NCBI RefSeq assembly: GCF_027105055.1
Contig: NZ_CP114264.1
Span: 620,001-684,000 of the forward strand
Direction: 5' to 3'
DNA: 64,000 nt
Source of the DNA: Acinetobacter sp. TR3
Lineage (GTDB): Bacteria > Pseudomonadota > Gammaproteobacteria > Pseudomonadales > Moraxellaceae
Shown here: piece by piece, positions 45,905 through 55,591 of the stretch
Layout of the letters: the number at the start of each line of letters is the position of its first letter
Numbering within the stretch: the first letter of the stretch is position 1
Program-made: the position numbers and the translations under genes
The notes under the pieces: model-generated
Databases searched by the model: none
What the model was told of the DNA's origin: nothing
The model's input: the letters and a program-made list of their open reading frames with translations, nothing else

Positions 45905-46324
45905 TTAGTTATTACTGACGATACCGATTTTGGTTACATTGCTCTGTTGAGCGAGTGCCATCACCATCGCGATATTCTTATATTCAGCTTGAGCATCAGG
46001 TTTAAACTTGATCTGATCCTGATCAGCTTTTTGCGCAACAGATTCAAACAAAACCTTCAACGCTTGGCGATCAGCAACAGCTTGATCATTCCAAAAAATA
46101 TGCCCTTGCGCATCAACCCGTAAATTGATGGTTTCAGGTGGCTTCTGATCTGTTGGCGGTGGTGGTGTGCCATTTGGCAAATTAATGTTAATGGCGTTGT
46201 TTGGAATTGGGATGGTGATAATGAACATAATCAGCAGCACCAACATGACATCAATCAGCGGTGTCATGTTGACGTCAAGCATCACATCTTCTTCTTCATT
46301 TTTCGAACCCACATTCATACCCAT
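45905..46324 (-). CDS. exbD: ExbD biopolymer transport protein (second copy)
   Basis: Inner-membrane partner of ExbB that uses the proton gradient to energise TonB, 139 residues. After DVNMTPLIDVMLVLLIMFII, the membrane helix with the essential aspartate (LIDVML), comes the periplasmic domain (ETINLRVDAQGHIFWNDQAV) ending KIGIVSNN. It is the last gene of the leftward operon, 14 bases after the first exbD. The copies differ considerably (LVDIMLVLLIIFLI in the other), so this is an old duplication, as in operons with two ExbD proteins. Confidence 0.93.
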   Translation of the reverse strand: MGMNVGSKNEEEDVMLDVNMTPLIDVMLVLLIMFIITIPIPNNAININLPNGTPPPPTDQKPPETINLRVDAQGHIFWNDQAVADRQALKVLFESVAQKADQDQIKFKPDAQAEYKNIAMVMALAQQSNVTKIGIVSNN

Positions 46325-46338
46325 GTGTGATTCTCCTA

Positions 46339-46767
46339 TTATGGTGTAGAAGCAGGGGGAGTCGTAACAAAAGCGATTTTGCCAATCCCTGCTTGCTGTG
46401 TTGTGCTGATCACCTGATCTATCGCTTCATAATGTGTCTGTTGATCGCCACGAATATGAACCTCAGGCTGCGGATGTTTTTGCGCTTCAGCTTGTAAACG
46501 GGCAAGTAACGTTTCTTTATTTGCAACGTGTTGTTCATTCCAGAAAATATCCCCCGTTTTATTGACGGAAAGCTGGATATTTTGTGGTGTGGTGGCATAA
46601 GGTGTATTTTTTTCTTCAGGTAGTTTTACTGGAACAGTGTGTGTGACCACTGGAACTGTGATTAAAAAGATAATCAGCAGCACCAGCATGATGTCGACGA
46701 GTGGAGTCGTGTTAATCGTCCCGATGACATCATCATCACTTTGATCTGAATTAATCATCATGCCCAT
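46339..46767 (-). CDS. exbD: ExbD biopolymer transport protein (first copy)
   Basis: ExbD-family protein of 142 residues with the proton-conducting helix INTTPLVDIMLVLLIIFLIT (Asp in LVDIM) and the periplasmic domain with NIQLSVNKTGDIFWNEQHVA. The start ATG follows AAGGAACACC. It follows exbB by 11 bases. The presence of two ExbD proteins with one ExbB suggests a mixed ExbD dimer in the pore, as proposed for some Xanthomonas-type TonB systems; that is an inference here. Confidence 0.93.
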   Translation of the reverse strand: MGMMINSDQSDDDVIGTINTTPLVDIMLVLLIIFLITVPVVTHTVPVKLPEEKNTPYATTPQNIQLSVNKTGDIFWNEQHVANKETLLARLQAEAQKHPQPEVHIRGDQQTHYEAIDQVISTTQQAGIGKIAFVTTPPASTP

Positions 46768-46778
46768 AATGGTGTTCC

Positions 46779-47654
46779 TTATTTAGAATCACGGTTTGGG
46801 TGATTACTGTTTAAGTCACCGCTGAGTAATACGGCATGCAGGTCTGAACCAAATGAACGGACATTATCCATGACTGCTTTATTGCGGCGAGTCAGCCAGT
46901 TATAACCAAGTACCGCGGGTACAGCGACAGCTAAACCAATTGCCGTCATGATTAATGCTTCACCCACAGGACCTGCGACTTTATCAATTGATGCTTGGCC
47001 TGAAATACCAATCGCGGTGAGCGCGTGATAAATCCCCCAAACTGTTCCAAATAAACCAACGAAAGGTGCAGTTGAACCTACTGTTGCGAGAAATGCCAAA
47101 CCATTACCTAAATGGCTTTGTACTTTATCAATCGCACGTTGAATCGAAATCGTTACCCATGTGTTGAAATCAATACGTTCTAATAAAGTGCCATCGTGAT
47201 GTTTGGTTGAGCGAATGCCTTTTTCAGCAATATAACGGTAGCTGCTATTGCTATTTAAACTTTCTGCAGCGCTATTTAAAGACTCCGCTTCCCAAAAATG
47301 GCGTTCAGCTTCTGTGCCATGGCGTTTAATTTTACTTTGTTGGAACACTTTCGACAGAATGATGTACCACGTTCCAATCGACATTAGTACCAAGATAAAT
47401 AATGTTGATTTTGCGACCAAGTCACCTTCGCGCCAAAGGGCTTCTAAGCCATAAGGGTTATGTACTTTCTCAACAGTTGCAGGCAAGGGTGGCGGTGTTG
47501 GTGCGGCTTGTGCTGCGGTATCAGTTGCTACAGTCGTTACTGCTGTGGTTTGCGTGGTTTCATCCGCCCACACGCTTGCAACTGGAAGTAAGGTCGTACC
47601 TGCGATGAGGCCAATTGCTGCGATTCGAGAGAGTTTTTTTACAGTTTTATTCAT
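46779..47654 (-). CDS. exbB: ExbB/TolQ-family proton channel with N-terminal extension
   Basis: Proton channel subunit of the TonB motor, 291 residues. It begins with a signal-peptide-like segment (SRIAAIGLIAGTTLLPVASV) and a Thr/Ala/Pro-rich periplasmic stretch (TAAQAAPTPPPLPATVEKV) before the first channel helix (LFILVLMSIGTWYIILSKVF). The MotA/TolQ/ExbB core follows, with FLATVGSTAPFVGLFGTVWG and ALIMTAIGLAVAVPAVLGYN. The long N-terminal extension matches the ExbB type used in TonB rather than Tol systems. It lies 42 bases after tonB. Confidence 0.93.
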   Translation of the reverse strand: MNKTVKKLSRIAAIGLIAGTTLLPVASVWADETTQTTAVTTVATDTAAQAAPTPPPLPATVEKVHNPYGLEALWREGDLVAKSTLFILVLMSIGTWYIILSKVFQQSKIKRHGTEAERHFWEAESLNSAAESLNSNSSYRYIAEKGIRSTKHHDGTLLERIDFNTWVTISIQRAIDKVQSHLGNGLAFLATVGSTAPFVGLFGTVWGIYHALTAIGISGQASIDKVAGPVGEALIMTAIGLAVAVPAVLGYNWLTRRNKAVMDNVRSFGSDLHAVLLSGDLNSNHPNRDSK

Positions 47655-47696
47655 TTTAAATTCTCCAAAAAATTGTTTAATTCACTTCTATATGCA

Positions 47697-48407
47697 TTAA
47701 GAAATCGTGAATGGATATTCGATCTCGTACCATTCTTGTTGTGGTACACCGTCTTTCATTGCTGCTTTAAAAGTACACAGGCTATACGCTTTAATAGCCG
47801 CCTTATCTAAGCTTTTACTGCCGCTTGATTTCTTGACTTTTGAGTCAATGACTTTGCCTGAACCATCAACCAGCACACGAATACGCACTGTACCTTCTTC
47901 TTCATTCATCAAGGCTTCACGAGGGTATTCTGGTTTCTGACATCCCGCTTCTCCTTCGGAAACCCCACGTGAAATACCAGCAGGTTTTGCAGGTGCTGGG
48001 GGAGCAGTATTTGCAACTGGTGCGGCAACAGGGCTAGGACTTGGAGAAGCTGCTGTGACATGTGCGGGCGTTGTCACTGAAGTTTTAGTCGGTTGTGTAG
48101 GTGCTGGTTTTTGCACAGGTGTAACTTTCTCGACCTGTTTAGGTGGATCAGGCATCTTGGCCACTTTTTCGACCATTTTCGGTGGCTCGGGTGGCTTTTC
48201 TTTAGGTTTTGGTTCCTCAGGTTTTGGAGGTGGTTTGATGTCCTGAATAATCTGTAGTTCTACAGGTTTGTCGACGGGCTTGCTAAATTCTGTCGCTAAA
48301 CTTGTCATCAGAATATAGGCGATAATGAGATGTAGAAATAACACCAGACCAATACCGACAAGGCGTTTGGCAGGTTGATTTTCACTCTCAGAAAAGGGGA
48401 TGCCCAT
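47697..48407 (-). CDS. tonB: TonB energy-transducing protein
   Basis: Links the ExbB-ExbD motor to outer-membrane receptors across the periplasm. I place the start at ATG 48407, preceded by CAGGAG five bases upstream; an ATG at 48431 would add eight residues. The 236 residues have one N-terminal membrane helix (VGIGLVLFLHLIIAYILM), a Pro/Lys/Glu-rich spacer (KPPPKPEEPKPKEKPPEPPK), and a C-terminal TonB domain (EYPREALMNEEEGTVRIRVL onwards). The gene follows the receptor gene by about 150 bases, so this TonB may be dedicated to it. Confidence 0.94.
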   Translation of the reverse strand: MGIPFSESENQPAKRLVGIGLVLFLHLIIAYILMTSLATEFSKPVDKPVELQIIQDIKPPPKPEEPKPKEKPPEPPKMVEKVAKMPDPPKQVEKVTPVQKPAPTQPTKTSVTTPAHVTAASPSPSPVAAPVANTAPPAPAKPAGISRGVSEGEAGCQKPEYPREALMNEEEGTVRIRVLVDGSGKVIDSKVKKSSGSKSLDKAAIKAYSLCTFKAAMKDGVPQQEWYEIEYPFTIS

Positions 48408-48517
48408 AAATACTCCTGAAATTGTAATCATGGATTCATCGTCGTTTGGAGGAAGGGATCAATTAAAAATTGATACTAACCGCTTTAATTTTTGATGAAT
48501 CAGAGGATTACGGTGAA

Positions 48518-48551
48518 CCACTACAACAGAAGGAACATCATGTCGTAGTGG
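48518..48551. repeat. Inverted repeat between receptor and tonB genes
   Basis: CCACTACAACA and TGTCGTAGTGG pair at 10 of 11 positions around a 12-base loop. There is no T run, so it is more likely an mRNA-processing or attenuation structure than a terminator. It would let tonB-exbBDD be expressed at a different level from the receptor. Confidence 0.5.
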
Positions 48552-48560
48552 CGAAACACA

Positions 48561-51260
48561 TTAAAATTTATAAGTACCGCGGGCGAAGTAAGTTCGACCT
48601 GTTACATCACCAAAACGTGGGTCATAGCCATACTGGAAATTCTCCAAGGTGTTGGATGCTGTTGGTTCTTCATCAAAGATATTTTTAATACCGAGTGTTA
48701 AATCCAGATTTTTGAAACCACGGTATGTGCCCGAAACGTTATAAAGGGTATAGTCACTGACACGATGATTCTTATAACCGTCATCAAGATTTTCTGAGTT
48801 TTGATCTTTATAGCCGCGTGTAAATTGCTGTTGGAAGTTGAGTGACCAGTCTTCATAGCTCCAGTTAAGATTTGCGACATGCTTCCAACGAATGGTTGGT
48901 CCATCATCCTTGTAAACACCTAAACTGCTGATCCACTCACCATTTTTTTCATTTTGATATTCGTATTTGGTGACATAGGTTCCATCAATTCCAAAGCCAA
49001 AACGACCAGTTGATGTGACAGGAGTTAAATAGTTCAGGCTGACATCAAAACCTTGGGTTTTTAAATTGCCCATGTTCTGCATAGTTGTAATGATATAGTC
49101 GATTGAACCATCTGCTTTACGAACAAATTTGTCTTTATATTTATCTGGGTTTTCAAAAATGGTCGATGCTTCAAGTGCCGAGATTTGATTTTTAACTTCG
49201 ACATTGTAGTAATCTAGAGAGAACACAAGGTTTTTGATTGGTTCAAGTACAAAACCTGCTGTGATCGACGTCGATTTTTCAGGCTCTAACTCTTTGTTAC
49301 CACCTTGCATACGATCAAACTGCTGATCACAGTCACGAGCCTGACTACCATCAGGGGTAGCTTTGCCCCCTGGACATAAAATTGGGTCACTGTTACTTGG
49401 TGATAAAGTTCGACTATTGGTTTTATTGATTTCATATAAGGTTGGTGCGCGGAAGCCTGTACTATATGAAGTACGGAACATTAGTTGTTTAAGTGGTTCC
49501 CAACGTAAAGCAACTTTTGGATTAAAGGTATCACCGACATCACTATAGTTGTCGTAGCGCGCTGCAATTTGTGCTTCTAACGTTTTATGTAATGGGATTT
49601 GTAGTTCGGTAAATACCGATGAAATATCGCGCTTGCCTTCCTGATGTGGATTGTTTGGATCAGTCCCAACGCTTGGTAAACGAGCAGCGAGATCTGAATT
49701 TACAGTAGAATCCCACTTGTCATGGCGGAAACTGCCGCCAAATGCGAAACCTACATCACCAGCAGGTAAGGTATAAATTGGTCGGCTTGCAGTAAAATCG
49801 ACTGTACTCGATTCTAATTTTGCTTTGTTATAATCTCCTGAAAGTGAGAGTTTGTTCCAAAGATTTGGATCATCTCCAGCTGCCTGTGGACCAAATGGAT
49901 TAAGTTGGCCAGCATCTAAAGCGGATTGCACGGCAGCTTTATCTAAATATCCACTGCTTGCTGTCTCGGTGACGGCACTGCGTGCATAGCTGACACCTGT
50001 ATTGATATCCCAACCATATGCTTCACCTTCAATACCTGCAAAAACTCGGTGAGATTCATTCTCGGTATCACTGATGCGATTGCCGGCTTGTGAGCGGAGT
50101 GAGAGTAGAAGTGGTTCACCACTGAGGCCCGCAACAGTGGGTACTAAACCATTCCCAGGATAATACTTACTATTCTTGCTAATTGAGACTTTATTATTGC
50201 CGTTATAGACATCAGGTGCGACTGAGGTTGAGACCTTGTTATTGGCATAAACATATTCACCAATAGCGTTGAAGCTATCATTTAGCTTCAGTGTTAAACG
50301 ACCCATTGCCGAAATATCTTCTGTTTTCGGTACGATTCCAATCAGGTTTTGGGTGTTTAATAGGCAAATTTTATCAAGCGCTTCAGTACCTGCATAACCT
50401 CCACAGCCCGTTGCTGCATAAGGATTTCCACTGGCTCCATTTTTAGAATCAACGAAATTGGCAGGAAAAGAGGCTGAACTTCGTGCATCAAGACCAAGTT
50501 CGGGAATCAGGCTGCCTTTTGCACTAACCTTTCTATCTTTAGCCATGATGTCATTGCCATGGCGATAATCAACCACACCAAATACATTAAAACCATTATC
50601 TTCAAGGTCACCATAACCACCAAAAATACTGAAGTCTTGGGTATCACCACCTTTGTGTTCAGGTTGAGTAAGACCACCACTGATATTTAGTCCAGTGAAT
50701 TGTTTTTTGGTGATGAAGTTAATAACCCCACCAATTGCATCCGTACCATAAATTGCAGAAGCACCATCACGGACGATTTCGATACGTTCTAGCATAGCGA
50801 GGGGAATGATATTTAAATTAGTCACACCACTATCAAATGCACTTGCAGCCAAACGGCGACCATTGAGTAAAATCAAAGTCTTATTTTCACCAACGCCTCG
50901 TAAATTGGCTGTTGCTCCTGCTGTGCCAGAACGCCCGACGTTTTGTGAAGTAACAAAACCAGCTTGGTTGGCAGTAATTTTGGTCAGTGCTTCTTCTGTC
51001 GTAGTCACCCCTTGTTTCAGAATCTCGTCTACTTTGACAATGGTAATGGGAGACGCGCTCTGGGCTGCAACGCCTTTGATGGATGAACCTGTAACAGCAA
51101 CTTTTACGACTTTGGCTGCTTTTTCCTCGGAAGGCGATTCGGCCTCAGCAGCATGAGCTATGGTTAAACACAGCATACTTAAACTGAGCGTACTGAGTTT
51201 AAGTATGGTTTTGCTCGCTTTTGGCAGAGCAGTTGGTTGAGCGAAGTTGGCTTTTTTCAT
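48561..51260 (-). CDS. TonB-dependent outer-membrane receptor
   Basis: Outer-membrane gated channel of 899 residues. A long signal peptide ends near IAHAAEA. A TonB-box-like stretch VVKVAVTGSSI follows, then the plug (SPITIVKVDEILKQG; GATANLRGVGENKTLILLNG; RRLAASAFDSG; EIVRDGASAIYGTDAIGGVI), then a 22-strand barrel ending in the aromatic ARGTYKF with terminal Phe. The plug sequence NxLxxRxxG and GSSI motifs resemble receptors for complex organic ligands in Xanthomonas and Caulobacter more than catecholate siderophore receptors. It heads the leftward operon with tonB-exbB-exbD-exbD and is divergent from peptide-uptake genes, so a peptide-like ligand is plausible. Confidence 0.92.
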   Translation of the reverse strand: MKKANFAQPTALPKASKTILKLSTLSLSMLCLTIAHAAEAESPSEEKAAKVVKVAVTGSSIKGVAAQSASPITIVKVDEILKQGVTTTEEALTKITANQAGFVTSQNVGRSGTAGATANLRGVGENKTLILLNGRRLAASAFDSGVTNLNIIPLAMLERIEIVRDGASAIYGTDAIGGVINFITKKQFTGLNISGGLTQPEHKGGDTQDFSIFGGYGDLEDNGFNVFGVVDYRHGNDIMAKDRKVSAKGSLIPELGLDARSSASFPANFVDSKNGASGNPYAATGCGGYAGTEALDKICLLNTQNLIGIVPKTEDISAMGRLTLKLNDSFNAIGEYVYANNKVSTSVAPDVYNGNNKVSISKNSKYYPGNGLVPTVAGLSGEPLLLSLRSQAGNRISDTENESHRVFAGIEGEAYGWDINTGVSYARSAVTETASSGYLDKAAVQSALDAGQLNPFGPQAAGDDPNLWNKLSLSGDYNKAKLESSTVDFTASRPIYTLPAGDVGFAFGGSFRHDKWDSTVNSDLAARLPSVGTDPNNPHQEGKRDISSVFTELQIPLHKTLEAQIAARYDNYSDVGDTFNPKVALRWEPLKQLMFRTSYSTGFRAPTLYEINKTNSRTLSPSNSDPILCPGGKATPDGSQARDCDQQFDRMQGGNKELEPEKSTSITAGFVLEPIKNLVFSLDYYNVEVKNQISALEASTIFENPDKYKDKFVRKADGSIDYIITTMQNMGNLKTQGFDVSLNYLTPVTSTGRFGFGIDGTYVTKYEYQNEKNGEWISSLGVYKDDGPTIRWKHVANLNWSYEDWSLNFQQQFTRGYKDQNSENLDDGYKNHRVSDYTLYNVSGTYRGFKNLDLTLGIKNIFDEEPTASNTLENFQYGYDPRFGDVTGRTYFARGTYKF

Positions 51261-51907
51261 TGATTATTTAACCCCTAAATGGATTGCCACTCTAAAAATT
51301 CAATAAATCCGTTTTAGCAAGAGCTGTGCCAAACCCTATTTTTAGATTTCGCTTAATGTAGAATAAAATGTGTAAAAGTGTTTTAGTTTTTATATATAAG
51401 CTTTTCATATTTTTACTAAATATTAAAAATATTGAAGTAATTCTAAATGTGGATTGGTTAACATAAAGTTCCAAATGAAGTATGGTTTTATAATGCATTA
51501 AAATGAATCATAAAATTTTATTTTTGCTTTTTTGTGGTGCAAATCATATTTTATTGTTATAAAACAAATGTTTTATTATTTTTATTTCATTGAAATGGAA
51601 AATAATATATAAAAATATGATTTGGCATAAAGTTACTTTTATTTAAGATGCGTGAAAACTAGATCTGCTAATAATACATTTTGATTAAAAATTAAACATA
51701 ATTTTTTTATTTGAAAAGTGGCATGAAATTAGCAAGGTAATTTTCGATCTTTAAGGGGGTTTTTCTTTTAACTTAATTTTTCCAACTGGTAAAAATCATT
51801 AAATAAATGATTTTTTAATAAAAAGTTGGAATGAGACACGCTGAAAGGGAAATGGTTGTAGTGTTGAATGCTATGCAAAAGTCTAGTATTTATTAAAAAA
51901 CGATGAT
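51261..51907. promoter_or_regulatory. Long divergent control region with 13-bp inverted repeat
   Basis: Gap of 647 bases, very AT-rich, between the receptor operon and the peptide-import operon. CAAATCATATTTT at 51540-51552 and AAAATATGATTTG at 51612-51624 are perfect inverted arms 59 bases apart, central in the gap, and could be paired operators. I see no obvious Fur box, and no open frame. The plus-strand gene starts with GTG 51908 without a strong ribosome-binding site. Confidence 0.5.
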
Positions 51908-53704
51908 GTGAGCACTGATTTGAAGTCAACTTTTTTTACGGTCACTGTATTATCAACCGTTATTGCATTTATGCCGATGGGGTATGCAAAAACACCTGCT
52001 CAGGCAGATAAAGTACTCCGTGTTGCTTTTGAAGCCCCAGATGATGGTTTTGATATGGTTAAAACTTTTAATTTTTACAGCGGAAATGTCGCCGATGTAA
52101 TTTTTGAAAGATTGCTTCAATACGATTATCTCGCTAACCCAGTAAAATTGGTTCCATCTACAGCAGAAAGCCTACCTGTGATTGAAAAAAATGGTCAGGT
52201 TTATATATTTAAAATAAAGCCAGGGATTTATTTTACCGATGATCCTGCATTTAAAGGTAAACGCAGAGAGCTGGTTGCAGAGGATTATGTCTATTCCATT
52301 AAGCGGATATTAGATCCTAAAAATCATGCCTCAGCATTTTCTTTTATTGATAATAAAATTGTTGGTGCAAATGCACTGGTGGACCAAGCCAAAAAAACGG
52401 GCACATTTAACTATGATGCCAAGATTGAAGGTGTAAAAGCATTAGATAAATATACAATTCAATTTAAGCTGACCCAACCTGATTATAATTTTCCTTATAT
52501 TCTTGCCTATAGCACATTTGGAGCGACGGCTAGAGAAGTGGTTGAATATTATAAAGATCAGTTAGGCATGCATCCTGTGGGAACAGGGCCTTATATGCTG
52601 AGCAAATATATACCCCGCAGCAAGATCGAATTAGTTGCAAATCCTGATTATCGCGGTTTTGTCTGGAATTTTAAATCGACAGGCACGGCGTGGGATAACC
52701 TGCTAGTTAAAGAAATGAGTGGCAAGAAAATGCCGCAAATTGGCAAAGTCAATATCAGCATTATCGAAGAAGAACAATCACGTTGGCTCGCTTTTCAGTC
52801 CAAACAACTGGATTTTGATAAGGTCACTTCAAGTGCAATTCCTAAAGTGCTTGATCAAAATAATCAGTTAAAAGCAGAAATGCAAAAGCAGGGTATACGT
52901 TTGTATGCCAATAAAGAGGCAGAGATCACCTATTCAATGTTGAATATGCGTGATCCTGTTGTTGGTGGGAATAGCCTAGATAAAATTGCGTTAAGACGTG
53001 CCATCGCCATGTCTTTTAATGTCAATGAATATATTCGTATCTTAAGAAAAGGTCAGGCGGTTAAGGCTGAAATGCTGGTACCTGCAGGCATTAATGGTCA
53101 TAACCCGAATTATCGCAGTAGCATTGGTTACAATCCTGTTTTAGCCAATAAATTACTGGATCATTTCGGCTATAAAAAAGGCCCAGATGGCTATCGTAAT
53201 CTGCCCAATGGCAAGCCTTTAACCTTAAAAATAAATACCGAGAGTGGTACAGCTTCCGTGATGTATTCTGAATTGTGGAAGAAAAATCTAGATGCAATCG
53301 GGATTCGGGCAGACTTTAAAGTCAGTAATTTTGCCGATAACTTAAAAGCCGCAACCCAGTGTCAATACATGATGTGGAGTGGAGCATGGCATGCGGATTA
53401 TCCAGAGGGTGAAAATTTCACGCAATTGCTTTATGGTCCGAATGTTGGTCGTGGTAATCAATCCTGTTATCAGTCAGCTGCTTATGACAATTTATATAAA
53501 CAGGCAATGCAGCAAGCCCCTGAAAAACGTATGCCATTCTATGAAAAAATGAGTCGCCAAATTGAAGCAGATGGAACGTGGATTTTACAAGATACAAGGA
53601 TTCGGAACTGGTTGATTCAACCTGATGTGCAGGGATTTAAAGCTCATCCAATTATGAATACCAACTGGCAATACTTAGATATTGTTCCACCCAATCAAAA
53701 ATAA
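51908..53704 (+). CDS. Peptide ABC transporter substrate-binding protein 1
   Basis: Periplasmic solute-binding protein of SBP family 5 (DppA/OppA/YejA cluster), 598 residues. The signal peptide is cut near GYAKT. Family blocks include RVAFEAPDDGFDMVKTFNFY, FKIKPGIYFTDDPAFKG, AEDYVYSIKRILDP, HPVGTGPYMLSKY and PDYRGFVWNF. The GTG start at 51908 is forced: an in-frame TAG lies at 51884 and the next ATG is inside the signal peptide. It resembles its neighbour closely enough to be a tandem duplicate that then diverged. It leads the six-gene rightward operon. Confidence 0.9.
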   Translation: MSTDLKSTFFTVTVLSTVIAFMPMGYAKTPAQADKVLRVAFEAPDDGFDMVKTFNFYSGNVADVIFERLLQYDYLANPVKLVPSTAESLPVIEKNGQVYIFKIKPGIYFTDDPAFKGKRRELVAEDYVYSIKRILDPKNHASAFSFIDNKIVGANALVDQAKKTGTFNYDAKIEGVKALDKYTIQFKLTQPDYNFPYILAYSTFGATAREVVEYYKDQLGMHPVGTGPYMLSKYIPRSKIELVANPDYRGFVWNFKSTGTAWDNLLVKEMSGKKMPQIGKVNISIIEEEQSRWLAFQSKQLDFDKVTSSAIPKVLDQNNQLKAEMQKQGIRLYANKEAEITYSMLNMRDPVVGGNSLDKIALRRAIAMSFNVNEYIRILRKGQAVKAEMLVPAGINGHNPNYRSSIGYNPVLANKLLDHFGYKKGPDGYRNLPNGKPLTLKINTESGTASVMYSELWKKNLDAIGIRADFKVSNFADNLKAATQCQYMMWSGAWHADYPEGENFTQLLYGPNVGRGNQSCYQSAAYDNLYKQAMQQAPEKRMPFYEKMSRQIEADGTWILQDTRIRNWLIQPDVQGFKAHPIMNTNWQYLDIVPPNQK

Positions 53705-53715
53705 GTGATGTGTTT

Positions 53716-55533
53716 ATGATGAAGCAAAATTTTAAACTTTCGATGCAACGGACTAGTCTGGTGCTGTTATTGGGGACAACATTAAGTCTAGGGGTAACGA
53801 TTACAGAAGCGAAAAGCCCTGCCGATCCAAAAAAAGTGTTACGTTATGCTTTTCCCGTAGCTGAGACTGGATTTGATCCTGTTGCTGTACAAGATTTATA
53901 TTCAGCACATATTTTGTATTCAGTGTTTGAAACATTATATACCTATGATTATTTAGCTTCACCCGCAAAACTCGTTCCAAATACGGCGGTGGCTTTGCCA
54001 GAAGTGAGTACCGATGGTTTGACCTATACCATTCGAATAAAAAAAGGAATTTATTTCACCCCTGATCCTGTATTTAAAGGCAAAGCGAGAGAATTAACTG
54101 CAACAGACTATGCCTATTCTTTTAAACGTTTGCTTGATCCAAATCTACATTCACCCAACAGTTGGTTGTTTGATGGACGTATCTCAGGAATAGATAGTGC
54201 TATCCAGCAAGCAGCGAAAAATGGAAAATTTAATTACGATCAGCCGATTGCAGGGCTACAAACACCAGATCGTTATACTTTGGTGATTCGATTAAAAGAG
54301 CCAAATTATAATTTTCCAATGCTACTTGCACATCAACCAACGGGTGCAGTCGCGCGTGAAGTGATTGAACATTATCGTGATAAAGCAGGCTATGCGATGG
54401 GACATCCTGTAGGGACAGGGCCTTATGTTCTCGTACAATGGACACCAGGCTCGCGTATTATTTTGAAAGCAAATCCTGATTATCGCGGTTATACATGGAA
54501 TTTTAAAGCGACCCATCCTGAAGATCAGAAAATCGTAAAGCAAATGCAAGGCAAAAAAATGCCGCAGATTGGTGTGGTTGATATTCAAGTGATTGAAGAA
54601 TCACAGTCAGGATGGTTATCTTTCCAAAAAGATGGGCTAGATATATTTACTTTAGATGGTGAATTACCTGCACAAGCTTTAAAAGATGGTCAGTTAAAGC
54701 CAGAGTTGGCAAAAAAAGGGATTCAACTTTCACGTATTGCTGACCCTTCGATTGATTATTTGTATTGGAATATACAAAACCCTGTGGTCGGTGGCGTGAG
54801 TAAAGAGAAAATTGCTTTACGCCGTGCAATGGCGATGGCAACCTCTAAAGAGAAATTTATCAACATTTTAGCCAAAGGGAACGCCAAAAATTTAGAATCG
54901 CCGATTCCTTATGGTATCGCGGGGCATGATCCCAATTATAGAAGCAGCATTCCGTATTCCGTCAAAGCAGCAAATTTATTACTAGATCGTTATAACTACA
55001 AAGTGGGCAAAGATGGTTGGCGGATGTTGCCGAATGGCAAGCCACTGGTGATTGAGTTTATGCCATCCAGTAGCAGTGCACGCAGTATGCAGATGGCAGA
55101 ACTGTTAAAGAAAGAATTAGCCAATATCAAAGTCAATATGGTCTCTAAACCTGTGCCTTTTGCAGAAGGTTTAAAGGCTGAAAAACAATGTAAAACCATG
55201 TTTAAAGCTTCCGCTTGGATTGCAGACTATCCTGATGCAGACAACTTTGTGCAGTTGTTTTATGGCAATAATATTCATGCCACCAACCATACTTGTTTTA
55301 AATTGCCAGAATATGATCGTTTATATGAACAGTCATTGAAACTTGCTGATGGTCCTGAACGGAATTTGTTATATCGCAAAATGTCACGTCTTTTAGAGTT
55401 TTATGCGCCTGTACAATTCATATCGACCCGTTACCGTACTGTCGTGGCTCAACCTCGAGTGATTGGCTATAAAAAGCATCCGATTCTGCCCGCAGAGTGG
55501 ATGTACATTGATATGCAAGATAAGCAACCTTAG
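53716..55533 (+). CDS. Peptide ABC transporter substrate-binding protein 2
   Basis: Second SBP family 5 protein, about 605 residues, encoded 11 bases after the first. A signal peptide ends near ITEAKS. Shared blocks with protein 1 include YTIRIKKGIYFTPDPVFKG, TDYAYSFKRLLDPN, HPVGTGPYVLVQW, and PDYRGYTWNFKAT. The ligand-contact region differs (FTLDGELPAQALKDG against FDKVTSSAIPKVLD), so the two may bind different ligands for one transporter. The start may be ATG 53716 or 53719; GTG 53710 is also in frame. Confidence 0.9.
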   Translation: MMKQNFKLSMQRTSLVLLLGTTLSLGVTITEAKSPADPKKVLRYAFPVAETGFDPVAVQDLYSAHILYSVFETLYTYDYLASPAKLVPNTAVALPEVSTDGLTYTIRIKKGIYFTPDPVFKGKARELTATDYAYSFKRLLDPNLHSPNSWLFDGRISGIDSAIQQAAKNGKFNYDQPIAGLQTPDRYTLVIRLKEPNYNFPMLLAHQPTGAVAREVIEHYRDKAGYAMGHPVGTGPYVLVQWTPGSRIILKANPDYRGYTWNFKATHPEDQKIVKQMQGKKMPQIGVVDIQVIEESQSGWLSFQKDGLDIFTLDGELPAQALKDGQLKPELAKKGIQLSRIADPSIDYLYWNIQNPVVGGVSKEKIALRRAMAMATSKEKFINILAKGNAKNLESPIPYGIAGHDPNYRSSIPYSVKAANLLLDRYNYKVGKDGWRMLPNGKPLVIEFMPSSSSARSMQMAELLKKELANIKVNMVSKPVPFAEGLKAEKQCKTMFKASAWIADYPDADNFVQLFYGNNIHATNHTCFKLPEYDRLYEQSLKLADGPERNLLYRKMSRLLEFYAPVQFISTRYRTVVAQPRVIGYKKHPILPAEWMYIDMQDKQP

Positions 55534-55591
55534 TCCTATAAAAGGGTTCGCAAGAAACCCAAATGATTGATGAATTAAATTGGAGAGAATA

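Noticed and set aside
47248..47608. Rightward frames opposite exbB
   Set aside because: They are antisense to a strongly conserved protein.
51261..51907. Fur box in the receptor control region
   Set aside because: Many AT-rich stretches look partly alike, but none matched the 19-bp palindrome well enough by eye.
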